64,000 bases of DNA, from NCBI GenBank assembly GCA_963677815.1, contig OY782499.1, positions 682,001 through 746,000 of the forward strand, written 5' to 3'. Every line of letters starts with the position of its first letter. The first letter of the stretch is position 1. Under the pieces are notes generated by a model that was not told the DNA's origin, made no database searches, and saw only the letters and a list, made by a program, of their open reading frames with translations. The DNA is from JAEKNW01 sp963677815 (GTDB taxonomy: Bacteria; Cloacimonadota; Cloacimonadia; Cloacimonadales; JAFGVF01). The position numbers were made by a program, and so were the translations under genes. Shown piece by piece: positions 16,295-25,786 of the stretch.

Positions 16295-17436
16295 TGCTAA
16301 TTCCTTTTAATAAACCATATCTTACGGGAAATGAAGAAAAGTATGTTGTTGATGCAATAAAGAGTTTAAAACACTGTGGAAATCATAAATATTGTAAAAA
16401 AGTCACCGAATTAATGAAAGCAAAACATAATTTAGGTGAAATATTTCTCGTTCCTTCTGGTACAGCAGCCTTAGAGATGGGAGCTATTCTAGCTGATTTG
16501 CAGGTTGGAGATGAAGTAATTTTACCTTCATACACATTTAGTTCAACAGCTAATGCTATAGTTCTCAGAGGGGCAATACCAATCTTTTGTGAAATAGACC
16601 CTGAGACTATGAATATTGATGTAACAAAAATTGAAGCATTAGTTACATCAAAGACTAAAATGATTGTTCCTATTGATTATGCAGGAATTCCTTGTGAAAT
16701 TGACAAGATAATGGAAATAGCTAAAAAGTATAATCTAATTGTTATGCATGACACTGCCCAATCTTACGGAAGTTATTATAAAGGAAAAGCTACAGGTGCT
16801 TGGGCAGATCTTGCTACTTATAGCTTTCATGAAACTAAAAATATTACTTGTGGTGAAGGTGGGGCTTTGGTTGTAAATAGACCTGAATGGGTCGAAAGAG
16901 CTCACTTTTTACAAGAGAAAGGCACAGACAGGCGTTTAGTTCTTAATGGAGTAAAAAGTAAATACCACTGGGTTGATTATGGCTCAAGTTTTCTCCTATC
17001 GGATATTTTAGCTGCACACCTTTATGCCCAAGTAGAAAAAGAAGATGAGATTTTTGAGAAAAGGGCACAAATAACTAAAATGTATTTTGATGTTTTCACT
17101 AAATACCAAGAACAAGGATTGATTCAAATTCCTAAAATTACAGAAGATATGATAATCAACCATCATGCTTTTTGGGTTGTTTTTAACACTGTGTCAGAGA
17201 AAGAGAAATTTATTAATTCGTTACGAGATCATGAGATCTATGCATATATTGGGTATATGCCTTTACACTCATCACCGATGGGTAAAAGATTTGGCTATAG
17301 TGCAGAAGATTTACCAATTACTGAAGATGTTGCTTCAAGATTGGTAAGGATGCCATTTTTGTGTGGTATGGATATACATAATCTAAAAACACTATTGCAT
17401 ATAAAAATGAATGGAATAGAGAATGACATCTTTTAA
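16294..17436 (+). CDS. DegT/DnrJ/EryC1 sugar aminotransferase, WecE-like
   Basis: A 380-residue PLP enzyme aligning along its whole length with WecE/RffA: IPFNKPYLTGNEEKYV, LVPSGTAALEMG, LPSYTFSSTANAIVLRGA, HDTAQSYGSYYKG, and YSFHETKNITCGEGGA with the PLP-binding Lys in HETKN. WecE transaminates C4 of dTDP-4-keto-6-deoxyglucose. After a 2,3-dehydratase and reductase, the product would be a 4-amino-2,4,6-trideoxyhexose. GTG 16294 is preferred over the upstream TTG 16282 because GGAG at 16284-16287 is correctly spaced for it and it overlaps the previous stop (TAGTG). Confidence 0.9.
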   Translation: MLIPFNKPYLTGNEEKYVVDAIKSLKHCGNHKYCKKVTELMKAKHNLGEIFLVPSGTAALEMGAILADLQVGDEVILPSYTFSSTANAIVLRGAIPIFCEIDPETMNIDVTKIEALVTSKTKMIVPIDYAGIPCEIDKIMEIAKKYNLIVMHDTAQSYGSYYKGKATGAWADLATYSFHETKNITCGEGGALVVNRPEWVERAHFLQEKGTDRRLVLNGVKSKYHWVDYGSSFLLSDILAAHLYAQVEKEDEIFEKRAQITKMYFDVFTKYQEQGLIQIPKITEDMIINHHAFWVVFNTVSEKEKFINSLRDHEIYAYIGYMPLHSSPMGKRFGYSAEDLPITEDVASRLVRMPFLCGMDIHNLKTLLHIKMNGIENDIF

Positions 17437-18622
17437 TATAAAAAACAAACTTGGTGATTTTATTGTCAATAGAAAATTAATGGCAATAGTTTTTTTTACA
17501 ATGCAAATGTTAATTATTTATCTATTCATTAATAATGTTGGAAAACCAGTATACGGGGATGAAGATTTTTATGTAAATGAGATTAATCTGATACAAAAAG
17601 AGGGTATAAAAAATGTTTTATCAAGTGGCGATTTTTCTCTATATAGTATCGTAGGGTATCTATTGTCAGTATTGCCTTTATCAGAATTGGTAATAAATAG
17701 GTCTCTTTCTTTTATTACGTATTTTATACTAATGTTATTACTTACTAAATTTTTGTTTAAAAAAGATATTTTAAAACTAAATCAAATTTCATTGATGTAT
17801 TTGCTTTACCCTAGCATGCTGCATGGTCTATCTGATCATTTTATGTATTTGTTAATTATATCTGGTAGCTTGATTTATTTATTCCAAAACAAAACCCTCT
17901 ACACATATCTTAGCATAATAGCATTGTGTGGACTTGCTTTGTTAATTAGAAAAAGTGCAATAATATATGCAGCCCCTCTCATTGTAATGGTTATTTTCGA
18001 AAATATTTTAACTATAAAAAGGATAATTATTATTCTTATAGCAATATTAGTAATTTTAGTTCCTCATATTGACTGGCAACGAATGAATATAAATTATAAG
18101 GTAGAGATTAGAAAAGGGACAAATAAGGAATGGAGTAAGATTAATTATTTAACTGAAATAAGAAGATTGAAAAGTGGTATTTTTTCCTATGAAAGACCAT
18201 CAAATGAAGATGTTGAAAGGTTTGAAAATGAGCATAATACCGAACTACCTACAAGACTTTTAGAACGGCTTGAATATGATATTAAATTTGAGATTGATAA
18301 TATATCATCAAATATGATGAGAATAATATATCTTATGTTTATAATGACAGGTGGTGTATTCATCGTTTGGATTACAAAAATCAACAATGAAGGCCTTCAT
18401 CTTAGCAAATATATATTTTTTTCAGTAATAATTCCATTATGTGGTTTTTGCTTTATTATTGTTCATTACATTGAATCAAGGTGGGTTATTCCGATCATGA
18501 TAAGTTTAATACTATCTATCAATATAGAAAAGAGATATGAACAGGTAGTTGTAAGTTCATTATTTTTATCTATGTTATTGATAGCTATCGCTAGAATTTC
18601 GATTGTACATTGGGGGGTATAA
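17423..18622 (+). CDS. multi-pass membrane protein, possible GT-C glycosyltransferase
   Basis: A 399-residue protein with about nine to ten hydrophobic segments. After the first segment, VYGDEDFYVNEINL resembles the acidic D-E loop of GT39/GT83-type GT-C enzymes, which use polyprenyl-phosphate sugars; a soluble loop lies at about residues 215-290. No family can be named with certainty, and a Wzy-like role is an alternative. The next gene is a better Wzy candidate. It overlaps the aminotransferase gene by 14 bases. Confidence 0.55.
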   Translation: MTSFNIKNKLGDFIVNRKLMAIVFFTMQMLIIYLFINNVGKPVYGDEDFYVNEINLIQKEGIKNVLSSGDFSLYSIVGYLLSVLPLSELVINRSLSFITYFILMLLLTKFLFKKDILKLNQISLMYLLYPSMLHGLSDHFMYLLIISGSLIYLFQNKTLYTYLSIIALCGLALLIRKSAIIYAAPLIVMVIFENILTIKRIIIILIAILVILVPHIDWQRMNINYKVEIRKGTNKEWSKINYLTEIRRLKSGIFSYERPSNEDVERFENEHNTELPTRLLERLEYDIKFEIDNISSNMMRIIYLMFIMTGGVFIVWITKINNEGLHLSKYIFFSVIIPLCGFCFIIVHYIESRWVIPIMISLILSINIEKRYEQVVVSSLFLSMLLIAIARISIVHWGV

Positions 18623-20055
18623 TGGGAAATGATAGTGAATATCAAGCAGTTGAAATAGAAACAACCTTGACGGTTGTAATTAAGTTTCTGTTAACTTTTA
18701 TTATAACAATTTTAGTTGTATATAAAACTAATATAATCATCACGAACATCTATTTTGGACTAATTTTGCTTATTTCATATAAAAGCAAGAAAGATTATTT
18801 TTGGTTAGCTCTTTTTATCTTGATTTATAGTTTTCCTGGTAGATTATTCTATGGAACAGGTGTAAATTTAACTAAAAGATTACCTATTTACAGTATTATT
18901 TCTAGTATCAGCTTTAGTTTTGATGATTTTTTTCCAATAATTTACATTATAAAGTGTAATATAAAAAAAAAAATTAACCCGTTAAAAAATAAATTTTTCA
19001 TAGGTCTTATAGTTTATTTTGGATTCGTTCTAACATATTCTATAATAATTGGTTCAAATGTTGGCACAATAATAAACTCGTTGCGACATATCATAATTAT
19101 GCTCATTTATTTTCCTATTGTTAACCTGATAGAAAAAAAACATATTAAGCTATTTCTTTCGTTGATATTGCTATTGTCTATCATTTCTCTTATTTTTACT
19201 ACTTTCTTTTTTGCTCGTGGTGAGTCATTTGGTAGTTATATGTACGGAGTTAACATCGATAGGAAATCAGCACTCCATGAATTACAGGAAATAGATCAGT
19301 TTAGCGATACAGGAGTAGTTAGGTATATTGATAGTATAAACATCCTATTTACAATTTTTGTAGTTTCTTGGTACCTTATACTGTCAAAATCAACTCTAGT
19401 ACACAAACAGCTTATTTTTATCGCATTTTTTTCAAGTTTCTTGGTAGTCCTTCTAAGTGCAACTCGTGGATGGATGTTAGGTTTTACACTCTTAATTCTT
19501 CTTACTTTTTTATTCAACAGAATTAGAAGCCATATTATTGCTAAGAGTTTTTTTGTTTTTAGTTTTTTGCTTATAATCTCTCTATCTTTCAACCCAATAA
19601 AAATACAAATAAATAATGCTCTTATTAGATTTTCTTCTCTAAAATTGATATTGCAGGGGGACACTACTGCTGGAGGAACAAATAGAAGAATTAATATGGG
19701 GAATATATTTATAGAGAAGGGACTTGAAAGCCCTCTATTCGGATTTGGTATTTCTAAGGAAGGTGAGAAATATTTCTATTCTGATGTTGGCATGCAATCA
19801 TTGTTTGTTCAGGTTGGTATAATCGGTTTAGGTTTTTTTATGTTCTGGGCAATAAGATATCTTATTGCTTTAAAAAGCATAGTTATTAAAGAGCATAATA
19901 CTAATTATAATATTTTTATTTATGGTTTTGTTTGTTTGTTATTTATGCATATGACAACTAATATTATGTTTAGTTTCACAAAAACAGCATATGCTACTTA
20001 TTGGATTCCGTTTTATTTCTCGATTTCCCACTTAATTATAAAAAATAAGGTATAG
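18622..20055 (+). CDS. wzy: O-antigen polymerase/ligase family protein (Wzy-like)
   Basis: A 477-residue membrane protein with about 11 hydrophobic segments and a large loop. LSATRGWMLGFTLLILL, then FGFGISKEGEKYF...VGMQSLFVQVGIIG is the Wzy_C/O-antigen-ligase pattern (R-G, then G-x-G and a conserved H/Q-S region). It probably polymerises repeat units in the periplasm next to the Wzx gene that follows by 4 bases. ATG 18622 is chosen over TTG 18610 because GGGGGG sits just upstream and the ATG overlaps the previous stop (TAATG). Ligase activity (WaaL) cannot be excluded. Confidence 0.8.
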   Translation: MGNDSEYQAVEIETTLTVVIKFLLTFIITILVVYKTNIIITNIYFGLILLISYKSKKDYFWLALFILIYSFPGRLFYGTGVNLTKRLPIYSIISSISFSFDDFFPIIYIIKCNIKKKINPLKNKFFIGLIVYFGFVLTYSIIIGSNVGTIINSLRHIIIMLIYFPIVNLIEKKHIKLFLSLILLLSIISLIFTTFFFARGESFGSYMYGVNIDRKSALHELQEIDQFSDTGVVRYIDSINILFTIFVVSWYLILSKSTLVHKQLIFIAFFSSFLVVLLSATRGWMLGFTLLILLTFLFNRIRSHIIAKSFFVFSFLLIISLSFNPIKIQINNALIRFSSLKLILQGDTTAGGTNRRINMGNIFIEKGLESPLFGFGISKEGEKYFYSDVGMQSLFVQVGIIGLGFFMFWAIRYLIALKSIVIKEHNTNYNIFIYGFVCLLFMHMTTNIMFSFTKTAYATYWIPFYFSISHLIIKNKV

Positions 20056-20059
20056 TCAA

Positions 20060-21517
20060 ATGTCAATGAGAAATAAAGCAGCTTCAGGTATGATATGGGC
20101 TTTTTTAGAGCAAATAGGAAATAAAATAGTTCAATTTATAATTGGTATAATTTTAGCAAGATTATTGAGTCCTTCACAATTTGGATTGATTGGCATGCTA
20201 ACAGTTTTTATATCAGTATCAGAAAGTATATCTGCTGGTGGGTTTGCTCAGGCATTGATTAGAAAAGAAAAATGTACAGATGATGATTATAATACAAGTT
20301 TTATCTTTAATATAGGAGTAGGTATTGTATTATATTTATTGCTTTTTAGCTTTTCTGGTACTATAGCTACCTTTTTTAATGAGCCTTTATTAAAAAGGCT
20401 TCTTGCTGTATTAGCTTTCCAAATTATAATAGATTCATTGTCTTTTGTACAAAATGCAAAACTTTTAAAAGGTCTTGAGTTTAAAAAATTAGCTCAAGTT
20501 TCTGTTATATCTCAAACTATTGGTGGCTTTATAGGGATATTATTAGCTGTCTATGGTTTTGGAGTATGGAGTTTAGTAATTAAAATTATTTTTAGCAGGT
20601 TAATAAGATCTGTGTTATTATTATATTTTAATAGATGGCTTCCAAAAATAAGGTTTTCATATTCATCATTCAAAGATTTGTTTGGATTCGGTTCAAAAAT
20701 GTTATTAGTTTCTATTATAGAGAGGATCTACACAAATATATATAATATTGTAATTGGAAAATATTACAATAAAACTACTTTAGGGTATTATACTAGGGCA
20801 AACCAATTTAAAAGTCTGGTTTCAGAACAACTAGTAACAACTCTCCAAAGAGTATCTTTACCAATCTTATCAAATGTTCAGAATGAAAAGACAAGATTAG
20901 ATAATGGCTTTAAGAAAATGGTTAATTTTACTTTTTTTCTCTCAATAATCAGTATGATGATATTAATCCCAACAGCTCGATATATGATTTTTTTTCTATT
21001 AGGAGCTAAATGGAGTTCTTCCATTACATATCTACAATTGCTAGCATTATCTGGGATTCTTTATCCAGTATCACAAGTAAATTTAAACTATCTTCAAGTA
21101 ACAGGGCGTTCTGATTTGATTTTAAGACTTCAAGTTATAAAAAAGATTATAAGTGTTCCATTTATAATTATTGGCGTAATGAAAGGAATAACTTTTTTAA
21201 TCTACGGGATTATAGTAATCTCGATATCAGACTACCTGATTAGTTCAAGTTATTCTGCAAAGTTAGGGAAATATTCTCTTTTTCAGCAAATTCAACATTT
21301 CATTCCGTCAACATTATTTCTATCTGCTCTTTCTTTTGGTATTTTTTATTTAGGTGCATTTTTAGAGAATAGTTACCAAGTCAATAATGGTCTAATCTTA
21401 TTGATACAATTGTCATTATATTTTGGTATAGCATTTTTAACATTTTATGTTTCAAAATATCCAGAGTTTAGGGAAATTTTAAAAATTATTCAATATATTA
21501 TTAGTAAAAAGAAGTAG
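20060..21517 (+). CDS. wzx: Wzx-type lipopolysaccharide/polysaccharide flippase
   Basis: A 485-residue protein of the PST/MOP superfamily with 12 or more hydrophobic segments. N-terminal SGMIWAFLEQIGNKIVQF and ILARLLSPSQFGLIGML are typical of the MATE-like polysaccharide transporters (WzxC/TuaB type). It should flip undecaprenyl-diphosphate-linked repeat units to the periplasm. Placed between Wzy and ATP-grasp/GT genes in the same operon. Confidence 0.9.
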   Translation: MSMRNKAASGMIWAFLEQIGNKIVQFIIGIILARLLSPSQFGLIGMLTVFISVSESISAGGFAQALIRKEKCTDDDYNTSFIFNIGVGIVLYLLLFSFSGTIATFFNEPLLKRLLAVLAFQIIIDSLSFVQNAKLLKGLEFKKLAQVSVISQTIGGFIGILLAVYGFGVWSLVIKIIFSRLIRSVLLLYFNRWLPKIRFSYSSFKDLFGFGSKMLLVSIIERIYTNIYNIVIGKYYNKTTLGYYTRANQFKSLVSEQLVTTLQRVSLPILSNVQNEKTRLDNGFKKMVNFTFFLSIISMMILIPTARYMIFFLLGAKWSSSITYLQLLALSGILYPVSQVNLNYLQVTGRSDLILRLQVIKKIISVPFIIIGVMKGITFLIYGIIVISISDYLISSSYSAKLGKYSLFQQIQHFIPSTLFLSALSFGIFYLGAFLENSYQVNNGLILLIQLSLYFGIAFLTFYVSKYPEFREILKIIQYIISKKK

Positions 21518-21528
21518 GAGTTATACAT

Positions 21529-22599
21529 TTGATAAAAATAAAAAGATTAATGTTAATAATTTTTCGAATTATAAAAAAGTCAATGAGTATTGAAAGAAAA
21601 TCTAGAATATTCTATTTATATTGCTCTATATTTTGGCTTATTAGAGAACATGAGTTTTTTTATTATTTTAAGCTCATGGATTTATCAAGACAAGGAAAAA
21701 AAATAAAAGATGTTTTAGGGAAGGCAGAAGAATTTCGGATACTTAATAAAGTAGAAAATAGGATGCTTAAGCAAAAGAAAATATCTGGAATAGATTATAG
21801 TACAATAGTTAAAGATAAGCATTATTTAACTTCTGTCTTAAAAGGAAACTCTTTATCTTGCGTAGAGAATGTAGCTTTTATAGATAAAGGCATTGTTGAA
21901 ATTAATAATGAGTCTCTTTCTATAGAGAAATATATTCTTCTCAATCAAGATACTTTTATCATAAAAAATACCGTTTTGGAATATAATGAAGGTTTTTATC
22001 AAATTGAATACAAAAATAATAAACATGTTGTTAATAATGGTGATATCAACTTAGATGACTTATTAGATATCCTAAGTAAAGGGAATTGGGTAATACAAAA
22101 AAAGGAACATAATTGTGAGAGTATAAGGAGAATTAGTTCCCAAGCTTTAAATACCACAAGAATAGTAACAATAATGTCCCCTTCTGGCCCAGAATATTTA
22201 GCAGGATTTCAGTCTTTTGCTACTGGTGATTCTTATACGGATAGTTGGGGTAAAGGAGCAATATATATTGGGTTTAATCCGACTAATGGTCAACTCAAAA
22301 AATATGGTTTCCAACATCCTCTCATAAGTCAAAAAAAAATATATATGCATCCCAACAGTGGTGTAAGGTTTGAAAACTGCATATTAAGAGAAGTAACATG
22401 TGCGATTGAATTATGTATTAAAGCTCATAAACTTCTTTATAATTCCTTTCTAATAGGTTGGGATGTTGTCCTTTCAGACCAAGGACCCAAAATTTTAGAG
22501 GGTAATGAACGACCAGGGATGAATGCAGTTCAATGTGTAGATAGGTTATTGAGGAGGGAATTAAAAGAATATGCAAGAAAACAAACAAATAAGATATAA
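21529..22599 (+). CDS. sugar-transfer-associated ATP-grasp protein, copy 1
   Basis: A 356-residue protein. The N-terminal part (to about residue 110) is basic and helical. The ATP-grasp half includes GNWVIQKKE (binding Lys), SSQALNTTRIVTIMS, GKGAIYIGFNP and GWDVVLSDQGPKILEGNERPG, where the Asp/Glu/Asn metal ligands sit. This matches the ATPgrasp_ST family (PF14397) found in capsule loci next to sugar transferases. Function within capsule assembly is not established. TTG start at 21529 with TAGGAG eight bases upstream; an ATG at residue 8 lacks a ribosome site. Confidence 0.8.
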   Translation: MIKIKRLMLIIFRIIKKSMSIERKSRIFYLYCSIFWLIREHEFFYYFKLMDLSRQGKKIKDVLGKAEEFRILNKVENRMLKQKKISGIDYSTIVKDKHYLTSVLKGNSLSCVENVAFIDKGIVEINNESLSIEKYILLNQDTFIIKNTVLEYNEGFYQIEYKNNKHVVNNGDINLDDLLDILSKGNWVIQKKEHNCESIRRISSQALNTTRIVTIMSPSGPEYLAGFQSFATGDSYTDSWGKGAIYIGFNPTNGQLKKYGFQHPLISQKKIYMHPNSGVRFENCILREVTCAIELCIKAHKLLYNSFLIGWDVVLSDQGPKILEGNERPGMNAVQCVDRLLRRELKEYARKQTNKI

Positions 22600-23614
22600 C
22601 CTTCCAGGAGTTTCAATAGTAATAGTTGGTCATAACGAAGAAAAAAACCTTGAAAAGAGTTTTATAGCCGCAAGAGCGATTGATTATCCTCAACATTTGA
22701 TTGAAATAATTTTTGTTAATTCCATGTCTTCAGACAATAGTATTGCCATTGCAGAGAAATATGCTGATAAGATTGTGAGCACTAAAAATTTCTGGTCTAC
22801 CGCAGGTGAAGCTTTTAATCTCGGAATTGCCAACTCTTCTCATGAATTCATCCAGATTTCTGCAGGAGATATTTTATTAGATAAGAATTATTTAATAAAA
22901 GCTATACTTAAGCTCACTTCTTCCCCTGATATTGCATGTGTAACCGGTTTTTTCTCGGAGCATTGTATGAATAAATGGAATAGATTGATAGCGTATCGCA
23001 GAGAAGAACAAATTCTCAGAAAACCAAGTTATACAAATTCTCCTAATGGAGGTACCTTTAAAAAAGCAGCTCTGATTAAGATCAATGGTTATGATGAAAG
23101 AATAAAAAAGGGACAAGAAACGGAATTAGGGCTTCGGCTTAGACTGGCAGGATTCAAAATTTGGGATGCTCAAATATTACAAGGAACCCATGATTTTGAT
23201 ATTAACTCTATAGGAGATTTTTCGAAGAGATACTTAAATAATGGCTTTTCTTCTGGATATGTATGGTTACTTTCATTTAAAGAGAATAACGATTTCTTCT
23301 TTTCAATGCAACGCACAGTAACAAAAATATTAGTACACTTTTGCTTATTAATATCAATTATAATAACGCTTTTATCATTTGGATATTGGAAATACTCATT
23401 GATGTTTTTAGTAGGTTTCTACGTTCTAAATATATTAAGAATAGTTATAAGAAGCAAAGAAAAGACATTTAATTACAGAAAATATATGATAGTAAATAGC
23501 TTGTTTGGTATATTAACTTTTTTCGGAGTAGTCAGGTTTCTCTTTCTGGTAATATTCAACAAAAAATATAGAGAATTATTAAGCACAAAAAAAAGAGGGT
23601 TAAATGACAAATAA
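22571..23614 (+). CDS. GT2 glycosyltransferase with C-terminal membrane segments
   Basis: A 347-residue protein beginning with the GT-A fold: VSIVIVGHNEEKNLEKSF, EIIFVNSMSSDNSIAIAEKY, ISAGDILLDKNYL, and GYDERIKKGQETELGLRLR (the E-x-E/L-x-x-R late motif). Two to three hydrophobic segments lie at about residues 238-310. It adds a sugar to the growing lipid-linked repeat unit. Overlaps the upstream ATP-grasp gene by 29 bases and the next CapA gene by 11. Confidence 0.9.
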   Translation: MQENKQIRYNLPGVSIVIVGHNEEKNLEKSFIAARAIDYPQHLIEIIFVNSMSSDNSIAIAEKYADKIVSTKNFWSTAGEAFNLGIANSSHEFIQISAGDILLDKNYLIKAILKLTSSPDIACVTGFFSEHCMNKWNRLIAYRREEQILRKPSYTNSPNGGTFKKAALIKINGYDERIKKGQETELGLRLRLAGFKIWDAQILQGTHDFDINSIGDFSKRYLNNGFSSGYVWLLSFKENNDFFFSMQRTVTKILVHFCLLISIIITLLSFGYWKYSLMFLVGFYVLNILRIVIRSKEKTFNYRKYMIVNSLFGILTFFGVVRFLFLVIFNKKYRELLSTKKRGLNDK

Positions 23615-24704
23615 AATAATTTTTTCAGGTGATTTTGTACCAGATGAACGTATCATTAAAAACCCTATTTTTTTTTCAAGTTTAAATGAAATATGTGACT
23701 CAAGAACAATTCATATTACAAATTTGGAATGTCCGTTAACAAATCAAGAAAATCGAAAATGGAAAACTGGACCTAATCTGAGAGCAAAACCAGAAATGGT
23801 TTTGGGTTTAATCCGTGCTGGAGTAGACTATGCCTGCTTAGCTAATAACCATATAAAGGATTATGGAACAGACGGTATTCTTGATACTATAAAATATTGT
23901 AATGACTCTAAAATTGAAACCTTAGGTGCTGGTATAACTCAAGAAGAAGCAAAGAAGTATATTTTTATACAATCTGATAGTTATAATATAGCTATTGTGA
24001 ATTATTGTGAACAAGAATACAATGGGAAATCCAAAGACAGTTATGGCGCGAACTTGATTGATGAAATTAGTTTATTTTATGACATTATTTCTTTAAAAAA
24101 AAAAGTTAACAAAATAATTTTAGTTGTTCATTGGGGTAGAGAGATGTATAGCTTTCCTACTCCAGAACAACAGAGACTAGCTCGATATATAATTGATCTT
24201 GGTGTAGATCTTATAGTTGGTCATCATTCTCACATTTGTGGAGCTTATGAATTATATAAAAATAAAACAATAATTTATTCACTGGGGAATTTTTATTTTA
24301 ATGAGGCTGGCCAAGATGAAGCTTGGTATAAAGGCGTACTATGTCAGGTTGAATTTTTACAAAATGACTTTCAGATTAAGATATACCCAATAAAAAATAC
24401 TGAAGAGAAGTTAATGATTGGTGAACATACTAGGTTAAATGATAAAGAAAATATTCACTTGGTTTATGCTAGCGAAGATACTGTTGAAGCAAAGTGGAAA
24501 AATATAGTAGAGTCAAACTATAAACGTCAAATAGAGAATGTGTTAAACTTTGGAAGGGCTAAGAAGTTTTTTTATAGGTTTATTGCCAAAAAATTACAAC
24601 AAACACAAGTTAAGAGATTGTTAATTCTTAGGAACCAATTAAGATGTCGCACTCATTTTGAATACTTAAAATCAAGTTTAGAAAAATATTTCCAGGAGGA
24701 ATAA
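23604..24704 (+). CDS. CapA family protein, copy 2
   Basis: A 366-residue CapA/PGA_cap protein with all metal-site motifs: IFSGDFVPDE, HITNLECPLTN, CLANNHIKDYG, VVHWGREMYS, VGHHSHICGAYE and YSLGNFYF. It has no signal peptide. It is divergent from copy 1 at 4984. It opens a run CapA, ATP-grasp, GT4, deacetylase, ATPgrasp_ST, AsnB-like, ATP-grasp, GT4. CapA beside ATP-grasp ligases recalls poly-gamma-glutamate-type chemistry, supporting an amide-decorated polysaccharide. ATG overlaps the next gene at TAATG. Confidence 0.88.
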   Translation: MTNKIIFSGDFVPDERIIKNPIFFSSLNEICDSRTIHITNLECPLTNQENRKWKTGPNLRAKPEMVLGLIRAGVDYACLANNHIKDYGTDGILDTIKYCNDSKIETLGAGITQEEAKKYIFIQSDSYNIAIVNYCEQEYNGKSKDSYGANLIDEISLFYDIISLKKKVNKIILVVHWGREMYSFPTPEQQRLARYIIDLGVDLIVGHHSHICGAYELYKNKTIIYSLGNFYFNEAGQDEAWYKGVLCQVEFLQNDFQIKIYPIKNTEEKLMIGEHTRLNDKENIHLVYASEDTVEAKWKNIVESNYKRQIENVLNFGRAKKFFYRFIAKKLQQTQVKRLLILRNQLRCRTHFEYLKSSLEKYFQEE

Positions 24705-25786
24705 TGAAAGTTGGTATAATTAAAATTCCTAAGGTCTCCTTTAGATCAATGTTTGAGGTGTATGAGAAAATTCTCCAGCATAATGATATCGATTATGATT
24801 ACTTGGATATTCATGATGATAAATTTTGGGATAAGGTAACAACCTACTCATTGCTAATATTGAGGGTTTCCCAAAATCAAGATGAAATAAGATTTTATGA
24901 AAATCTTATGCCAATTCTTTCAAATTATTTACATCTATCATGTTATCCAAACTATAAGACTGCATGGCATTATGACGATAAAATAAAACAATATTATTTA
25001 TTAAAAGCTCATAATATTCCAGTAGTGGAAACTTATGTATTTTACGAGAAAAAGAAGGCAAATGAATGGATAAATGATGCTGATTTCCCATTAATTTTCA
25101 AACTTAAAGGTGGAGCAGGATCAACAAATGTTAAAATGGTTAGAAGCAGGAGAATAGCCAAAAAGCTGATAAATCGTTCTTTTGGATCTGGAATAATGCA
25201 AGAAAAATTTGATTATTTTGGTAAATTAAAAGCTCTGAATTATGATTTGACAAAAATAGCAAAGTATCATCTCAAACCGCTTGCGAATAAATATTTTAGA
25301 GGCAAGGATCCTTATAATAATTATTTGCCTCATAAAAATTATATTTTGCTACAAAAGTTTTATCCAGGCAATGATTATGATACTAGAGTAGCAATAATTG
25401 GAAAAAGAGCATGGGCTTTTAAAAGATTTAATCGAAAAAATGATTTTAGAGCTAGTGGCAGTAATAATTATGATGTGAAACGTGAAAATATTGATAAACA
25501 ATGTCTCAAAATAGCCTTTGAAGTTTCAAAGAAGCTTGGCTTTCAATCTATGGCTTTTGACTTCATATATGATGAAAAAAAAAATCCACTTATTATTGAG
25601 ATAAGTTATACATATGGGGACTATCCAGAATTCTCTGATGGGTATTGGGATGAAAACCTTAACTGGCATGACGGCTTTTATGTACCTGAGTATTTGGAAT
25701 TAGTTGATGCATTAAACTATCCAGAATTGAAACTTCCTGATATTACTATTGATAGTCCTTATAGAAAAGCTAAAATGAATAAATAA
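24704..25786 (+). CDS. ATP-grasp ligase, RimK-like, capsule type (paralogue of 30800 gene)
   Basis: A 360-residue ATP-grasp enzyme. FPLIFKLKGGAGSTNVKMV holds the Lys and glycine-rich loop, FYPGNDYDTRVAIIGKRAW the central strand, and MAFDFIYDEKKNPLIIEISY the acidic metal-binding strand. Its order of segments and the KTYVFY/ETYVFY stretch before the ATP-grasp core match the protein at 30800, so the two are paralogues about 6 kb apart. It likely ligates an amine to a carboxylate by acyl-phosphate chemistry; the substrate is unknown. Overlaps by one base on each side (TAATG). Confidence 0.85.
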   Translation: MKVGIIKIPKVSFRSMFEVYEKILQHNDIDYDYLDIHDDKFWDKVTTYSLLILRVSQNQDEIRFYENLMPILSNYLHLSCYPNYKTAWHYDDKIKQYYLLKAHNIPVVETYVFYEKKKANEWINDADFPLIFKLKGGAGSTNVKMVRSRRIAKKLINRSFGSGIMQEKFDYFGKLKALNYDLTKIAKYHLKPLANKYFRGKDPYNNYLPHKNYILLQKFYPGNDYDTRVAIIGKRAWAFKRFNRKNDFRASGSNNYDVKRENIDKQCLKIAFEVSKKLGFQSMAFDFIYDEKKNPLIIEISYTYGDYPEFSDGYWDENLNWHDGFYVPEYLELVDALNYPELKLPDITIDSPYRKAKMNK

